Made by a program: the position numbers and the translations under genes
The notes under the pieces: generated by a model
The model's input: only the letters and a program-made list of their open reading frames with translations
What the model was told of the DNA's origin: nothing
Databases searched by the model: none
Assembly: GCA_015501595.1 (NCBI GenBank)
Contig: JADNRX010000145.1
Location: 1-64,000 of the forward strand
Direction: 5' to 3'
Source: Hymenopellis radicata
Lineage: Eukaryota; Basidiomycota; Agaricomycetes; Agaricales; Physalacriaceae
DNA length: 64,000 nucleotides
Shown here: piece by piece, positions 11,896 through 23,635 of the stretch
How the letters are laid out: each line of letters begins with the position of its first letter
Numbering within the stretch: the first letter of the stretch is position 1

Positions 11896-14799
11896 ATGCC
11901 CTCTTCTCTTCGTTTCTTGGACCTGGAGGCGGCTAACGAATCTTCGGATTACGAATCGGACGATGCCAGTGAACACCAAAGTTGTACCCTTTTTGCTATC
12001 TTTCACGCTTTGCTTATAATACTTTCAGGTCTCCAAACTTTGGCCACATCGAGCTCAGTAACTCCTTTACCAAGTATTGGTGGCATGACAAGATTCCATG
12101 AAGACTTGGACGGCATCATTGAACGTTATGAGAACAACTCAGACACATTGGATAACACGCCGCGTGGACAACAATCCGTCGAGTCCGACGACGAGGACGA
12201 AGACCGTTTAGCACTTGCTGTCAGGTCTTTCGACGAAGATAGCTTGCGGAAAGTGGCTTTCAACAACAACCTATGCGTAGTTCGATACAAGTTCAGTCAG
12301 GTTCGTCTCAACATCAAACGTGAGGGTGGTATTTTAATGATTGTTCAAGTCCGGAACCGCTAAGCCCGTATTACGTCGTTTAATGAGTTTTCAGCGCATA
12401 CGCCATGATCTGCAATTTGACATAATGGACGCATGGATTATGCCTAATGAGCACTCGAAATCCATTTATCTACTTTTGGATCTGAATCCACCGCCTACAA
12501 AGAGCATATCCCCATACACCTCCCTGTCTTCCCCAGCTCCTCTTCAGTTTCCCTTTTCACGCGTGGACGACTTTATAAGAAAGCACTTTGTGACTCTGGA
12601 TGTCAATTCACGTTATGTGGTGGAAGATTTCCATGACAGACTAGCTTGTCTCCGTCATCGCAAAAGTCACCGGCAAACCTTTAATGGGAAATGGGTCGAA
12701 ATTAGAGGAGGCCGGTTCAATGGTGACATAGGTTTTGCGGTGAAAGGCGACTTGTATTATGACATCCTCGTCCTTCCTCGTATACCTCCCAACGCTCAAC
12801 GGTGGAGTTTAACACGGTCGACCCGTCATCTGCCAAACGCGTTGCTTTTGATCCAGAATTTGACGTTCCTCGCAAGCGTAAAGCTGCCATCATTCATTCC
12901 CCCCCCACATCACAATCACGACCTGCCGCCTCCCTTTTTCAAAGTGTTGGCTACACCCAGGAGTCTCGCAAGATTTGCCATCTCAATGATGGGTCCGATG
13001 ACGATCATCAATCTCCTACATCTCCCGCTCTGGTCTGCTATCACGAGTCATTCACTCAAATTCCTCATGAATGGTTTGACAGCGATTTGCAACTTCTCAA
13101 AATTCACAGGAATCGGCTCAAGCCCGCATTAGCCATGCTCTCATTTCATCGCGACTTGTTCATACACTCCACAAACACACACATCGATAAATCCGTGTTA
13201 CCATTGCCTATGGAATGGACTTTCCATGTAGGCGAACTAGTTGAAGACTTGTCAAAGGAGCCTTCACCGAACGTTTCGGGATCAGTTGGAACCATTCTCG
13301 ACGTTCAGCCTAATTCACTCTCCATTGGTTTCACTTATGGTGGACAGACAGTTGAAATGTCGAGGGCGCCTATAAAGATTTTGAAAGTCTTTCACCTTGG
13401 AGACTTTGTTGAAGTTTGCCATGCAGATACTATCATTCGATCAGGCTCTGTGGTAGGCGTTGGACGAAAGTCTTTAGATTTATTAACGAGGACAGAGGTG
13501 GATGACACTGTCTCTGTTGAGGTATAAGCTTCATTATTCCAAAAACAAAACTCTCGACTGACACTATGCAGACCGTTACGGTTTATAAGAATATGTGTCA
13601 AACAATTCAACAACATATGTTCCCTGTCGAAAGCACCTCAGAACGCCCTTCTAATGCGACGGCAATCTTTTACAAGTATTACTGTAGTATTTCACATGTT
13701 CATGGGTGTTACGTGTTATCATTGTGACTACAATGTTAGTTCATTCAGGCTGATTACCATAGGGCGGCGGCGTCGCGCCGAGCCGAAATTCCCTTTGGCC
13801 TCCGACGCGCTCAAGTGTATGCGAGCAACAAATTAGTTCAGTCACGACCCGTATACACGTTACGTGAACATGGGGTCGTAACACTACAGTACACTGCAAA
13901 GTACTTGCTTGGCGAACGTGATCAACCGGTGGAAGGAAAGCTAACATGATAGACGTCGATTTTGACAAAGATGACGAAAGTGGCCTGTCAATCGTGGTTC
14001 GTCTCTATGGAAATGTCAACAACAATGTCGTAGAGAAGAAGTATAGCTATATGGATATCGCAGATGAGAGGTGGGTCATTCACGTGGATACTATTCTTTT
14101 TAACACTGAACACAGAACTGGATGGCCGTTACGAGTTGTGTATCCGCTCTCCGCACGTCAGCAACTACGGGGATTCGCGGGAAACATCGAATACTTCGAG
14201 TTGGAACAAAATATCGCTTGGTTCACACGTATGGATGTCAGGCCGGGCCCCTCCATATCTGGAGATACTCACATCAACGACCCAAATGATCCAAACTCAA
14301 CCCATTGGCTAATGTTGCCTTGCCTAGACGGGCACAAAGTAGAGGTATTTTGGACTCAATCTTCCGCGAAACGTCCAAGATCCTTTACGGTCGAACAAGT
14401 CAAAATAGGTTCCGAAATCGCGATTTATCAGTGTGCAAACGGAGAAAGTTTGGGAAAACGCATCTCTCCTTGGAACCTGCGTCCAAAGAATCCCGGTCAT
14501 AAACCCGACAAGGATAAGAGGTGGATGTGCATAGCAGGGCAGCACAAGGGCACCTTTTGGCGCGACTACAATACCACAAGTCATCCAAAGAATGGACGGT
14601 GTTTCAAGTGCTTCCTCATAGTGGTATGGCAGACGGGGACACTAACTTTCAGGCTTGCATTATTGATGATGATCTGGTCGTCATCGCTGATAGCAGAGCG
14701 TCACGTTCATTGAATGCGGAATACGCGAAGCGAAGGGTCGGCGCGCGCGAGAAGATTACAGACGCTTTCCTAATCCATGATGACGATCTTACCCATTGA
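11896..14799 (+). pseudogene. KOW-motif, Spt5-like gene with frameshifts
   Basis: Exons 11896-11980, 12029-12300 and 12350 onward join in phase with 48- and 49-nt introns; a further intron (13526-13570 region) and a 45-nt one near 14072-14116 follow. The product starts with an acidic Ser/Asp/Glu region, like the N terminus of Spt5. It then has KOW-like blocks: WVEIRGGRFNGDIG (about 12693-12735), VGELVEDL to GSVGTILD (about 13228-13305), and WMCIAGQHKG (about 14522-14550). Spt5 is an RNA polymerase II elongation factor; multicopy Spt5-like proteins of unknown role occur in Agaricomycetes. The frame breaks by one base near 12800 and again near 14561, with homologous-looking sequence continuing in another frame each time. 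Either it is a pseudogene or the assembly has single-base errors. Confidence 0.5.
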
Positions 14800-15443
14800 T
14801 CCCAACCTTTAATTATTACCGAACAGATTTGCCTTGCCATTAATGTATAAATATAACAATGATTAACTAAACTTTTGGAATATACACGTGTGAGACAAGT
14901 CCCTGTCGATCTTTCGCTCATATCCTTACAACGTCACCGGCCAAAATCTGTCAGCATTCGATATGTATCTCTTTTTACAAGACACTCACCTTCATATCTC
15001 ATAGAATCTATCCTCCACCCTCTACAGTTCCCTTGACCATCGTGCTGTCTCCTATCATGAACAAGTCCGAAGCCTACACGTTGACGCAAAAGAATGGCAA
15101 GCAGCGCATTTGGCAATATATTCCATATAGACCATCACCACTATTGCGCGTCTCCATTCACTGCCGTATCGTCATATTGTATACATCGTCTGAGCGTGTC
15201 TCACCCGGATCGCCGTTCACACTTGCATGGATTGGCCTTCAACAAAACAAGTTAATCGGTTGGACCGACCTTCGCACGAGCTCGAGCCTCGTTCGTTTTG
15301 AAACGATTCGATCTCTTGGTTTCATTGAAACATCCCAGGTCTACTGGTATAGCATTCCAATGAAACACTTACAGGTGAGCGTTCATGTTGCATATGTGTC
15401 CTTGTTCAAACTTTATCAGAAAGCGTTCACAGGCATACTCGGT
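14800..15443. other. Intergenic before the F-box cluster
   Basis: The frame open from 15033 is continuous with the F-box gene but its N-terminal part looks like no protein I know. A good intron (15375-15432, donor GTGAGC, acceptor CACAG) sits just before the F-box start and would break that frame. An upstream exon in another frame is possible. Confidence 0.35.
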
Positions 15444-16765
15444 ATGCCCGTCGAAATACTCGACGTTATCTTTTCGCATTGTCTCGATAGGTACACCTTT
15501 TATGACTGCTCCCTCGTATGCTCCACCTGGACCCCTATCGCACAAAGGCTTCTCTACCATACCATTCGGATCTATGCCTCATCCGTTCTCATCAGTCTTC
15601 AGAGACATTTAGTCTCTTTTCCACGTTTTGCCGCCTTCATACGCGTTGTGTACCTTCAGCGTCACGTGCCTTGGAAACATGGTCGATCAGACCCCGGCGT
15701 TTGTGATTTTGCGACTCAAACTATCCCTCGTCTAACAGCAGTACACACTCTCATTTTGGATGAAGGACATGGGTACATGGATGAGGCTGAGATGGATGTA
15801 TACCTTCTGAAAACTTTCGTCGCACGGTGCAGACAACTTTGCATGATAGAATTCCGCAGGTTCAGGCTCATTTCGGTCAACTACGTTTTGAGCTCTTTGC
15901 GTGGATCATGCTGTCGCTCTCTCGCCATTAGATTCGATCCTCTCGAACCCGACTTTCAGACTTCAGTCGCAAGGGAGTCTCACGAAAGGTTTTATCCACA
16001 AGACATCACGTTCTGCCATGCAGTTCAAAAGTTGGGATCGTGGTTCACCAATATTGGGCACTCGTCATCTTCTCCACACATTCAACGGATGACCTGCATT
16101 GACAGCTTTATGCACAATGATGTTGCCCTGTCTCTCAATAACGTGATCCAGGACGTTGATCTCGAATCGCTAGCGTTGATATGGGATTTTGAACACGTTG
16201 TAGATATTGATGCCGTTTCCAACGGTAAGCACACCATTCGGCATTGGCATATTAGCTTAGAGAGTCTACAGGAATGATATCCGAAGCTTATGCAAACGTT
16301 GAAGTTTTGCCATGTATCCACATGGCTTCCCACATTTCTCTGGACGTGTCTCATTCGAATAACTTCGCTTTTGCACGTTACCCCGTTGACGACATCAACT
16401 TTCTACTGGATTGCATAGCCAACATCCTGCCTACCTGGACAAGATTGTTCAACCATCCCCAGTCATCCAACATACAGACGTTACGCATTGCGTTCCCCAT
16501 CAGCGAGCCCATCCTAGATCTTCGTCTAGTGGCGCTGTATAATGAGCTAGATTTGTGTGTTCATCAATGGATCAATATAAACGTAGTCATGTTAACGGAC
16601 ATCGGACAAGGCAGATTCATGGCGGCTTCTCGAGCATCCGTTGAAAATGCTCGACGCGCCTTTCCTCTTCTTTATGGCAAACATGTGTTACATCAAGACA
16701 TAGTACATAGGACGGACGATCACTACCAATGGAAGTTGTACGGCTCGTATTCTGATTGTAGATAA
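15444..16765 (+). CDS. F-box protein, 424 aa, intact
   Basis: Two exons (15444-16224 and 16272-16765) with a 47-nt phase-1 intron give an uninterrupted 424-aa protein. Residues 1-45 match the F-box pattern: MPVEILDVIF, then CSLVCSTW, then a hydrophobic LLYHTI stretch. F-box proteins hold substrates on SCF (Skp1-Cullin) ubiquitin ligases; Agaricomycetes carry hundreds, mostly uncharacterised. The remaining 380 residues are leucine-rich without sharp LRR periodicity. Three relatives follow downstream with the same order of blocks (F-box, a CIDSF/CVDDF box, LxxLALIWDFE, phase-1 intron, ILPTWTRLF). It is the only fully intact full-length member of the cluster. Start chosen at 15444 because the F-box begins there; an extra upstream exon cannot be excluded. 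Confidence 0.7.
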
Positions 16766-17179
16766 TGTAGATATTACATTTATAACGTGTCTCTGCCCGT
16801 GAATGTCAATGAATTACCCGAATGGCTATTTCACTAACAAAGGATAGAGACGGTGGGGTCACATATTCATTTTGGCTATTTGCTTCCCACTGTCATCACC
16901 CGTGTCGAGATGGATATCTCTTGCCTCCTCGAGTCTACGCAGCATTATGTTCGGATCACATCGTTATTACCTCTATTTCGGCAATGAGCCCACTTGCTGC
17001 ACGTTGTCGGCTTCGCAGGCTTCCAACGTTGATGTTTTAGATTGTATGTTCTTCCTCATTTGAGACATGCTTCTGTCTGTGATGGCCGAATGGTTAACAC
17101 GAGGCTGGTTTAAATAATGATCGTGTTGTGATTGGTCACTTTTCCCTACTTGTCTTTAAGCTACAACCATCTCTCAGAA
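16766..17179. other. Intergenic, dispersed repeat trace
   Basis: No gene seen. An ACCCGAATGGCTATTTC motif near 16816 matches the terminus of the MITE at 11422-11705. An A+T-rich TTTAAATAATG at about 17110 could be promoter sequence for the next gene. Confidence 0.35.
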
Positions 17180-17726
17180 ATGGCGAGAACCAAGTACACA
17201 GCGCAAGACTGGAAAGAGTCGGTACTGCCTCCGTTTCCCATCGCAGCCATGACTGCGAAACGGCCTTCTGACATTGTTGGTAAGTTGCAAGAACGATGTC
17301 CTTTGCTTTACGTTGACATATCTCTTTAGAATCCATCATTGCGGTTCGACATGCTCAAAAAGGTATCGAATACAGAGTCACATACTGGAAGTCGGAAACT
17401 TATTATCGAACATACGTTTGTCACTGTGTGTAGTTCTCTAATTGACGAAGCTGTTTTTCAGTTGGAAAAAGCCAAAGTTTTTCAAGTCAGACACCAAGGA
17501 GAAGACGACAACCACGAAACAAAAGGAACAGTTGCTCACCCGTTTCTGGTCGCATATGAAAGAGCGATATCAAGTTACACGCACGGGCTATACACGGAAC
17601 AAAAAGGACCTGAAGACTTTATAGTGCACTCAACGTTTCTATCGTGAGTTATATCTCCGATGGAAAGTGTCCAACTGACTTATTAATAGGCGAAGAGCAT
17701 GTTCGCTGCGCCCAGACGCTAAATGA
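17180..17726 (+). CDS. Small four-exon hypothetical protein, 134 aa
   Basis: Exons 17180-17279, 17330-17415, 17462-17643 and 17690-17726 are separated by introns of 46-50 nt with GTAAGT, GTTTGT and GTGAGT donors and TAG/CAG acceptors, and all phases agree. The predicted protein is basic at the C terminus and contains a Tyr-rich stretch (YRVTYWKSETYYRTY). I do not recognise the family. The start MARTKYTAQDWKES resembles the histone H3 start only by chance; no histone fold follows. The consistent splicing is the main support; expression evidence would be needed to confirm it. It lies between two F-box genes. Confidence 0.4.
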
Positions 17727-18002
17727 ATCTGTGGTATTTATCATTTCACATCGGTACCTCAACCTTCCTTATGGGCCTGTTACAGCTGGCTATATTGGAT
17801 AGAGAGGATGATAATGAGTTGATAAAGAATGAAGAACACAACTTAGAGACCAAGTGTTACGCGCGCGAGCGCGCTAGGGGGCCATTGTCGGATCACGGCT
17901 ACATGTTGTCCAATACCCAAAAGTATTTTTGACCATGGACCCACAATTCGATCAGTCATCACTCTCTTCTTAAATCGAGAAATGAACTGTCCCAGCAGGG
18001 AC

Positions 18003-19106
18003 TAGTCACGTCCACGAGTGTCGGGTGTTTGCGGGTACTCGCGGGTGCACCCGCACTCAGCACCCGGGTGCCGAGTGTTTACCTAACATGGGTGGGGTAT
18101 CACCGCGGGTGTCCACTCGAGTGCGGGTGTCGGCCTCTGGGCCACGAGTACCCGCTGGCAGACACCCGGGTGAACACTCGCATTTTTCTGAATTTTTTTT
18201 GCATTTTTTTTTGGGCTGGAAACAACGTGTGTGAGGATTTCTCGCGATCTGGCGAATCGGGCCGAGTTCCGCAAGTACGCGTAAGCGTATGATCGGGGTG
18301 TTTCTCTGTCTCCTCTCACCACCACCTACCTATCCCCGTCACTCGACTTTGAGTCGGCGACATCAGCACCGTCGCTCGGCTTTACGTCGGTGATGTCTGC
18401 ACCGGCGCTCGACTCTGGGTCGGCGTCACCGGATGAGGAGACGACTCTGAGTCGTCTCCTCGGAAATGACAGCAGCTGCTTCAGGACGTGTAAGCCCCCA
18501 CAAATGGGCAGCAAACGAAGACGACGAGGAGCAACAAGTCGTGAAGCCACCCGCCACGCTCAACAGCGTGCTTGAAGAGCGGGGCGCGGTATTTAGGCTG
18601 CCACGTCACCTGCAGGCGACATGGCAGATTTGGTGCGTATTTTTCCTGCTTGTTACTTTCTCTTCGTGTCAGCGGCATTTCCAAGGCCGTCATTTTTATG
18701 CTGATAATATGTTTGATATCCTTCCTTGCGGGTAAGCCCTCCAATGAGGCACCATCTCCTCACCAACCCATCTTCCTCCTACACCCTCCTCATGTCGGGC
18801 ACATCATGCACCGCCTCTGCTCCCCTCGCAATGGCTGGGGGATGCGGACGGCGCATGAAACAACATCGAGTGGGGGTGTGGGACGCGGAAGAGGGTGTAG
18901 GATGCGGAGAGGGTGGGTGTACTCGTGTACACCCATCACTACACACGAGTGTCTAAACACTCGTGTACGCGAAACACCCGCGAATGGGTGTCACACTCGA
19001 GTAGAGTACTCGGGTGTTGCCCGAGTGCGGGTGTTCGGCTTTGGGCGACGAGTGACCCGCCCCGCGAGTGCGAGTGCACTCGGGTGGGCACTCGTGGACA
19101 TGTCTA
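18003..19106. mobile_element. hAT-type miniature element A1, 1,104 bp
   Basis: Inverted ends TAGTCACGTCCACGAGTG and CACTCGTGGACATGTCTA are flanked by an exact 8-bp duplication GCAGGGAC (17995-18002 and 19107-19114). An 8-bp duplication and a TAG start fit the hAT superfamily. Both subterminal 180 bp are packed with CGAGTG and CACCCG words. There is an A+T block (18180-18215), a core (TCTCGCGATCTGG to GCGTAAGCG, about 18238-18290), two TAAGCCC motifs (about 18490 and 18733) and the GCAATGGC-centred palindrome at 18821-18843. No transposase: non-autonomous. Confidence 0.85.
18821..18843. repeat. Conserved palindrome in element A1
   Basis: CCCCTCGCAATGGCTGGGG, about 263 bp from the right end; equivalent palindromes occupy the same relative place in five other elements of the window. 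Confidence 0.6.
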
Positions 19107-19204
19107 GCAGGGACTACACTCTAACCGTACAAAGAGGGTGTTATCCCTATTTTGTCTTCGTATGCCCTTAGTTTAAGTTCATCAAAAGCAATGCTTACTG
19201 TTCT

Positions 19205-19290
19205 CAATGAGATCCATCTGGAACCCTAACCTTTAGAGACTCGAACGCGGATGCTATGGGGTTAGGGTTCTTCGACCCGAATGGTCATCA
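19205..19290. repeat. Dispersed repeat with GGATG-GGGTTAGGGTT
   Basis: Contains CGGATGCTATGGGGTTAGG and the ACCCGAATGGTCAT terminus also seen near 900-1000, 11455-11495 and 20875. It lies directly upstream of the F-box gene starting at 19452. Confidence 0.4.
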
Positions 19291-19451
19291 CGAGCCAGAC
19301 TCAAATTATGACGATATTGTGATTTGTCATTCTTTTCCACTTATCTTCATACCACGTTGAGGGTGTTAAAACACAACAGAACTTCGCTTAATAGGTGTTT
19401 CCATTCATCGGTGAATATTCAACAAGTAATAATTGTCGTACAGCTTTTTCA

Positions 19452-20790
19452 ATGGAGCTGACGACGCGATCTGGAGCGGCTTGGGGACTCGCGCTCCTAC
19501 CTCCTGAACTCGTGTGTGGGGTGGTAGAACATTATCAAGATCTACAGAATTTGGTACGGTGGAGTTTGATCAATAGGGCCTGGAGGGTCATCACACAGAA
19601 AGAGCTCTATAACAACCTCGACTTCAAGTCGGCATCCAACCTTGAAATTATCGAGGACGTTATAGAATTAATGCAGCAAGCAGTACAGTCCTGCCCTGAA
19701 ATCGTCGATTACATTCGGCGGCTCAGTCTATCTGACTATAGGCAAAGATTCAAGACAACCGACGCTGCCGCAGTGGACTTCTACATAGCCACTGTAGTCC
19801 CCCTATTGCGCAAAGTCAATTTCGTATTGGTGAATGCGGGTGGCGAGCTCTTGGACAACAACTTTCTTCCTTTACGGGTATTCGCCTCGCTCTGCCTTCA
19901 TGCACCCGTCACTTCCATTGACATTCAAAACTATCGTGGCTTCTCCATCACAGACATATTTCATCCCCTATCCAACTGACCCATCACTCGTATCAGATTT
20001 AGCGCTCTTTCCTCCGCCGTTATGGATCCCGGCGTTGTGTTGCCCAACGCCGCTGGTGGTCTTGTACCCCATCTGCAAGTGCAGAATTTAACAGTACGGG
20101 ACGGAATCATAGATCTCACCCCTTGGCTTGAGCAGCTCATTGACGGTGGTCACTTGCACCCTTTGGAAAACTTCGTCTGTATCGACGATTTTACAGAGCC
20201 CGCCACCATTGCTGCCGTCAATAGAGTTACGACTTCAGCCCCTCATAGGCGTATTACGCTGGTCTGGGCATTCATGTCAACTATGCAACCCGGTGTGTAC
20301 AAACATTAGTTCCTGTCATTTCTTACTAAACCCGTATCTAGTTTTTAATGTTCCTCGCTATAACACTTTGCAAGAACTTCCTTGCATTGGTTTCGACATA
20401 GTGCGTTTGGATACTAGATCCACACCATTGGGTGGCACTCTTCCGTATTCATATCCCTTCATGATCCGTTGTCTAGGCGCAGTTCTGCCCTTGTGGACGA
20501 GGATGCTGGCTGAACCCAGCAGTCTAGGCCTTTATGTTCTGCAGATTCCTTTCCCCATTCTTAAATTCGACCCTTTGGGGAACGAATTACTACAGTTGTA
20601 TCTAGAATTGGATAGAGCTTTGTCAAGGTGCTCATCCTTGTATTGTGTGGAGCTTTTTTCCCTTCAACCGCTTCTACAGCATTTGGATAACAACAATTGC
20701 TTAAACAACGTAGATATGGCTTTTCCTATTTGTAGAAGCCTCAGTTTTGTCGCTAGAAGAATCTGTCGCAATGTTTATCTAGCATACTAA
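19452..20790 (+). pseudogene. F-box paralogue with one in-frame stop
   Basis: Exons 19452-20292 and 20342-20790 (49-nt phase-1 intron at the same place as in the neighbouring paralogues) would encode 429 codons. The F-box is near residues 15-55 (LPPELVCGVVEH, then WSLINRAW, then LYNNLDF). A single TGA at 19977-19979 interrupts an otherwise well-conserved frame; the sequence on both sides (FHPLSN and PITRIRF) remains aligned with the family. A TGG-to-TGA change is the simplest explanation, but a sequencing error or readthrough is possible. If the stop is real, the product would be a 175-aa F-box plus partial repeat region lacking the CIDDF and LPLWTRM blocks. Confidence 0.6.
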
Positions 20791-21198
20791 AGTTACTTTA
20801 CCTCGAACTGTTAATATATCCTTCTTACATGTTGATTAAAGGTGGCGCCCTCATCAAACACTTTCACTGATAACCCCGAATGGTCATTTGTCCGCTTTGG
20901 TAAGATCAAATGGGCATGATGGTTAGTCAGCTTTTGATCGTGCTTCTAACCACCATCCTCGTCTGTACGCTATGAATCAGTGAAGATAATATTGTTCACT
21001 TTTGTGACGGCACCGCTAGCCTCTTAAATACATTCAATCCGTCATGGATGTAATTCGAACGCAGCCGATACCTCCTGAATCCACACGCGATCAATTTCAT
21101 TGAATCCCCCTTAAATCATCCCTCGACATTCTACGAGCATCATACGGTGAGCATAGGTACGAATTCATGCACATCATTCTAATATCAACTCGAACTAG
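20791..21198. other. Intergenic between F-box paralogues
   Basis: No gene seen. Carries a CCCCGAATGGTCATTTG motif near 20875 belonging to the dispersed MITE family. Presumably contains the promoter of the next F-box gene. Confidence 0.35.
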
Positions 21199-21885
21199 AT
21201 GGCCGCTGAAGTCATGCACTTCCCACCGGAGCTCATAGACCAGTTGTGCCAAACTTGTTCATTCAAAGAACTTTGGACATTATCCCTCGTAAACCGCACA
21301 TGGACACATATGGCGCAATTATACATTTACGAAGATATATCACTTCGGAGTGTCAGCGATATCATCAGATTGACATCCTTATTATCCTCATTTCCCCACC
21401 TTGGGCTCCTCATTAAGCGGGTCACAGTTCGGTCTTCATGGCAAGCTAGAGACCCAACCACTAAAGCCGTCATCGAATCATTCATCCGTAACACCTCTCG
21501 GTTTCTCAGTTCAATCCACACCATCACCCTCGAGGCAGGAACAGCTAACTTATGCGACGGCAGCCCATTCCTGTTAATTTCGATATTAGAAGCCTTGGCG
21601 CTTCAAAGTCGAGATCTTCACCTGCTGGATCTTCGAATATTTACCACCATATCCATGACTGACCTTTTCACTTCGAACCTGTCCTCGCTCATAACACACG
21701 TGCGTTTTGAGGCCATTAGGGAAGGGTGCCATTGCGTTAACCTGGCACCTATGGGTCGAGTGTTTGAGTTCAGGTGCATCACCTTTCGTCGCTGCATACA
21801 GCAATTGTCTTTGTGGGTTTTAGATAACCAAGGCACTGGGCATTTCAAACGCACCAGCGAATTGGTCTGCGTAGATGACTTCCTC

Positions 21886-22877
21886 TAGTCATGTCCATGA
21901 GTGTCGGGTGTTTAAGGGTGCACCCGCACTCAGCACCTGAGTGTCGAGTATGTGCATGACACGGGTAGGGTGTCTTGACGGGTGTCCACCCGGGTGCGGG
22001 TGTCTGCCTCTGGGCTACGAGTACCCGCCGGCAGACACCCGGGTGGACACTCGCATTTTTCATCATTTTTCCCGATTTTATTTCGATTTTTTTGTGCGTA
22101 GAAACGAGGAGAAACGACCCGCACGAGGATTTCTCGCGTTCCGGCAGATCGGGCCGAGTTCCGAAAGTACGCGTAAGCGTGCGATCGGCTCCGTGCTCTC
22201 TACATCTTACCATCACGACGACCTACGACGACCCGTTGCTTCGGCGACGAGGACAGTGCTCGACTCTGTGTCGGCCTGGATGGACGAGGAGACGACTTCA
22301 TGTCGTCTCCATGGAAACAACACCAGCTGGGACGCCCCCGCAGATGGGCAGCCTTTCGACGACGACGACGACAGCCTTCAAGAGGCTATGCCACGATTAA
22401 GGAGCCCTCTGCCCTGCTGCAGAGCAGGTTTGATGAGTGGAAGATTGGGGATTACCAGTGCGCGGCGCGTCTGCTGACGACGCCGCGCCAACAGGTGCGT
22501 TCTGAATGCTTTTCTCTATTTTTTAGGACGCGTCGAGAAGACGACGACGACGACGACCCCCCACCACCATCACACCACCACTACCCGCCACTCCTATCCC
22601 CTCACCACACCCACACCCAGCCTCATGAACAGCTGAGTGTCCCCGTGCCATTGCCCGGGGATGCTTACTGTCCATGAATATAGGTGGGTGCACTCACGTA
22701 CACCCGCCACTCTACACGAGTGTCTAGACACTCATATGTGTGGAACACCCGCGAATGGGTGCGCCACCTGGGTGGGGTACTCGGGTGTCGCGCGAGTGCG
22801 GGTGTCCGCCTCGGAGCCACGAGTGACCTGCGCCGCGAGTGCGAGTGCACTCGGGTGTGCACTCGTGGACATCTCTA
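21886..22877. mobile_element. hAT-type miniature element A2, 992 bp
   Basis: Ends TAGTCATGTCCATGAGTG and CACTCGTGGACATCTCTA with exact target duplication ACTTCCTC (21878-21885, 22878-22885). It is closely related to A1: same CGAGTG/CACCCG subterminal words, A+T block near 22055-22095, core near 22128-22190, palindrome at 22641-22662. It is inserted in an F-box exon. Confidence 0.85.
22641..22662. repeat. Conserved palindrome in element A2
   Basis: CCCCGTGCCATTGCCC followed by GGGGAT; about 215 bp from the right end of A2. Confidence 0.55.
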
Positions 22878-23635
22878 ACTTCCTCATGGAAGATGCTATT
22901 CTCGCCTTGAATGCCTATCGATACGCTGGCTTTGGTATGGGACTTTGAAACGTTTCGAGATGAATGTAAGCGTCTATCCTAACTGTCATGATATCTCTGA
23001 CATGTTCCATTTGCATACAGCCTTTGATCATGCTAAGGATACGGCGCCACGTCTGCAGCCAAATATTGGGTTTAATAACATTCAGTTGGACATCCAGATT
23101 TCGTGTTTTTTGGAACATTCACGGCGACAAGTCAAGCGTCTTAATGACTCGCTCAACTGTATGCTCGCCGTTCTACCGATATGGACGAAAATGTTCGACA
23201 ACCGTTCGGCCTATCCACATGTCTTGCACATTCCCTTCCCTTTGTCCCGAATAGCCCTCACCTCGGTCTTGATCAATGCTTTCAATGGACTTGATAGGAA
23301 GTTGGCGACCACACACACTCTCCATTCCGTCCGACTTTTCCCGTTAAATCCTCGAATTCGATACGGTCAGGTTTCTTGGGGGTTGTGCACTACCAATATA
23401 GAGAAAGCTTTCCCACTTCTGATTGAGAAGGGTGTTCTTGAAATAATGTTCTCCTCTGTACATGTCCCACAGTATTAGCATACAATTCAGATGTTAATCA
23501 TATGTCAATGACAGGAGTTTACTTCGAACCACCATCATTCCTAGCGTTGACATCGTGAATTATGTTAATCTTCCCTGGTGCGCGTATAATCTAGTCAACA
23601 TTCATCAACTTAACCAATTAGCATGAACAGAATCT

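Larger units (their letters stand above)
21199..23478 (+). pseudogene. F-box paralogue split by a hAT-type insertion
   Basis: The coding parts are 21199-21885, 22886-22965 and 23021-23478. The F-box lies at residues 8-50 (FPPELIDQLCQ, then LSLVNRTW). The frame stops immediately where element A2 begins, right after the CVDDF box, and resumes in the same frame after the duplicated ACTTCCTC. A second, independent lesion is a one-base frame change near 22912: LALVWDFET continues in the next frame. The last exon (FDHAKD to VLPIWTKMF to the end) uses the same phase-1 intron as its paralogues. Two lesions make it a clear pseudogene, and the exact duplication shows it was a normal F-box gene before insertion. 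Confidence 0.75.

Noticed and set aside
15033..15443. N-terminal extension of the intact F-box gene
   Set aside because: A strong GT-AG intron of non-multiple-of-three length lies in it and the sequence resembles no domain; paralogues start close to the F-box.
17180..17230. Histone H3-like start MARTKYTA
   Set aside because: Similarity stops after eight residues; no histone fold or conserved H3 core follows.
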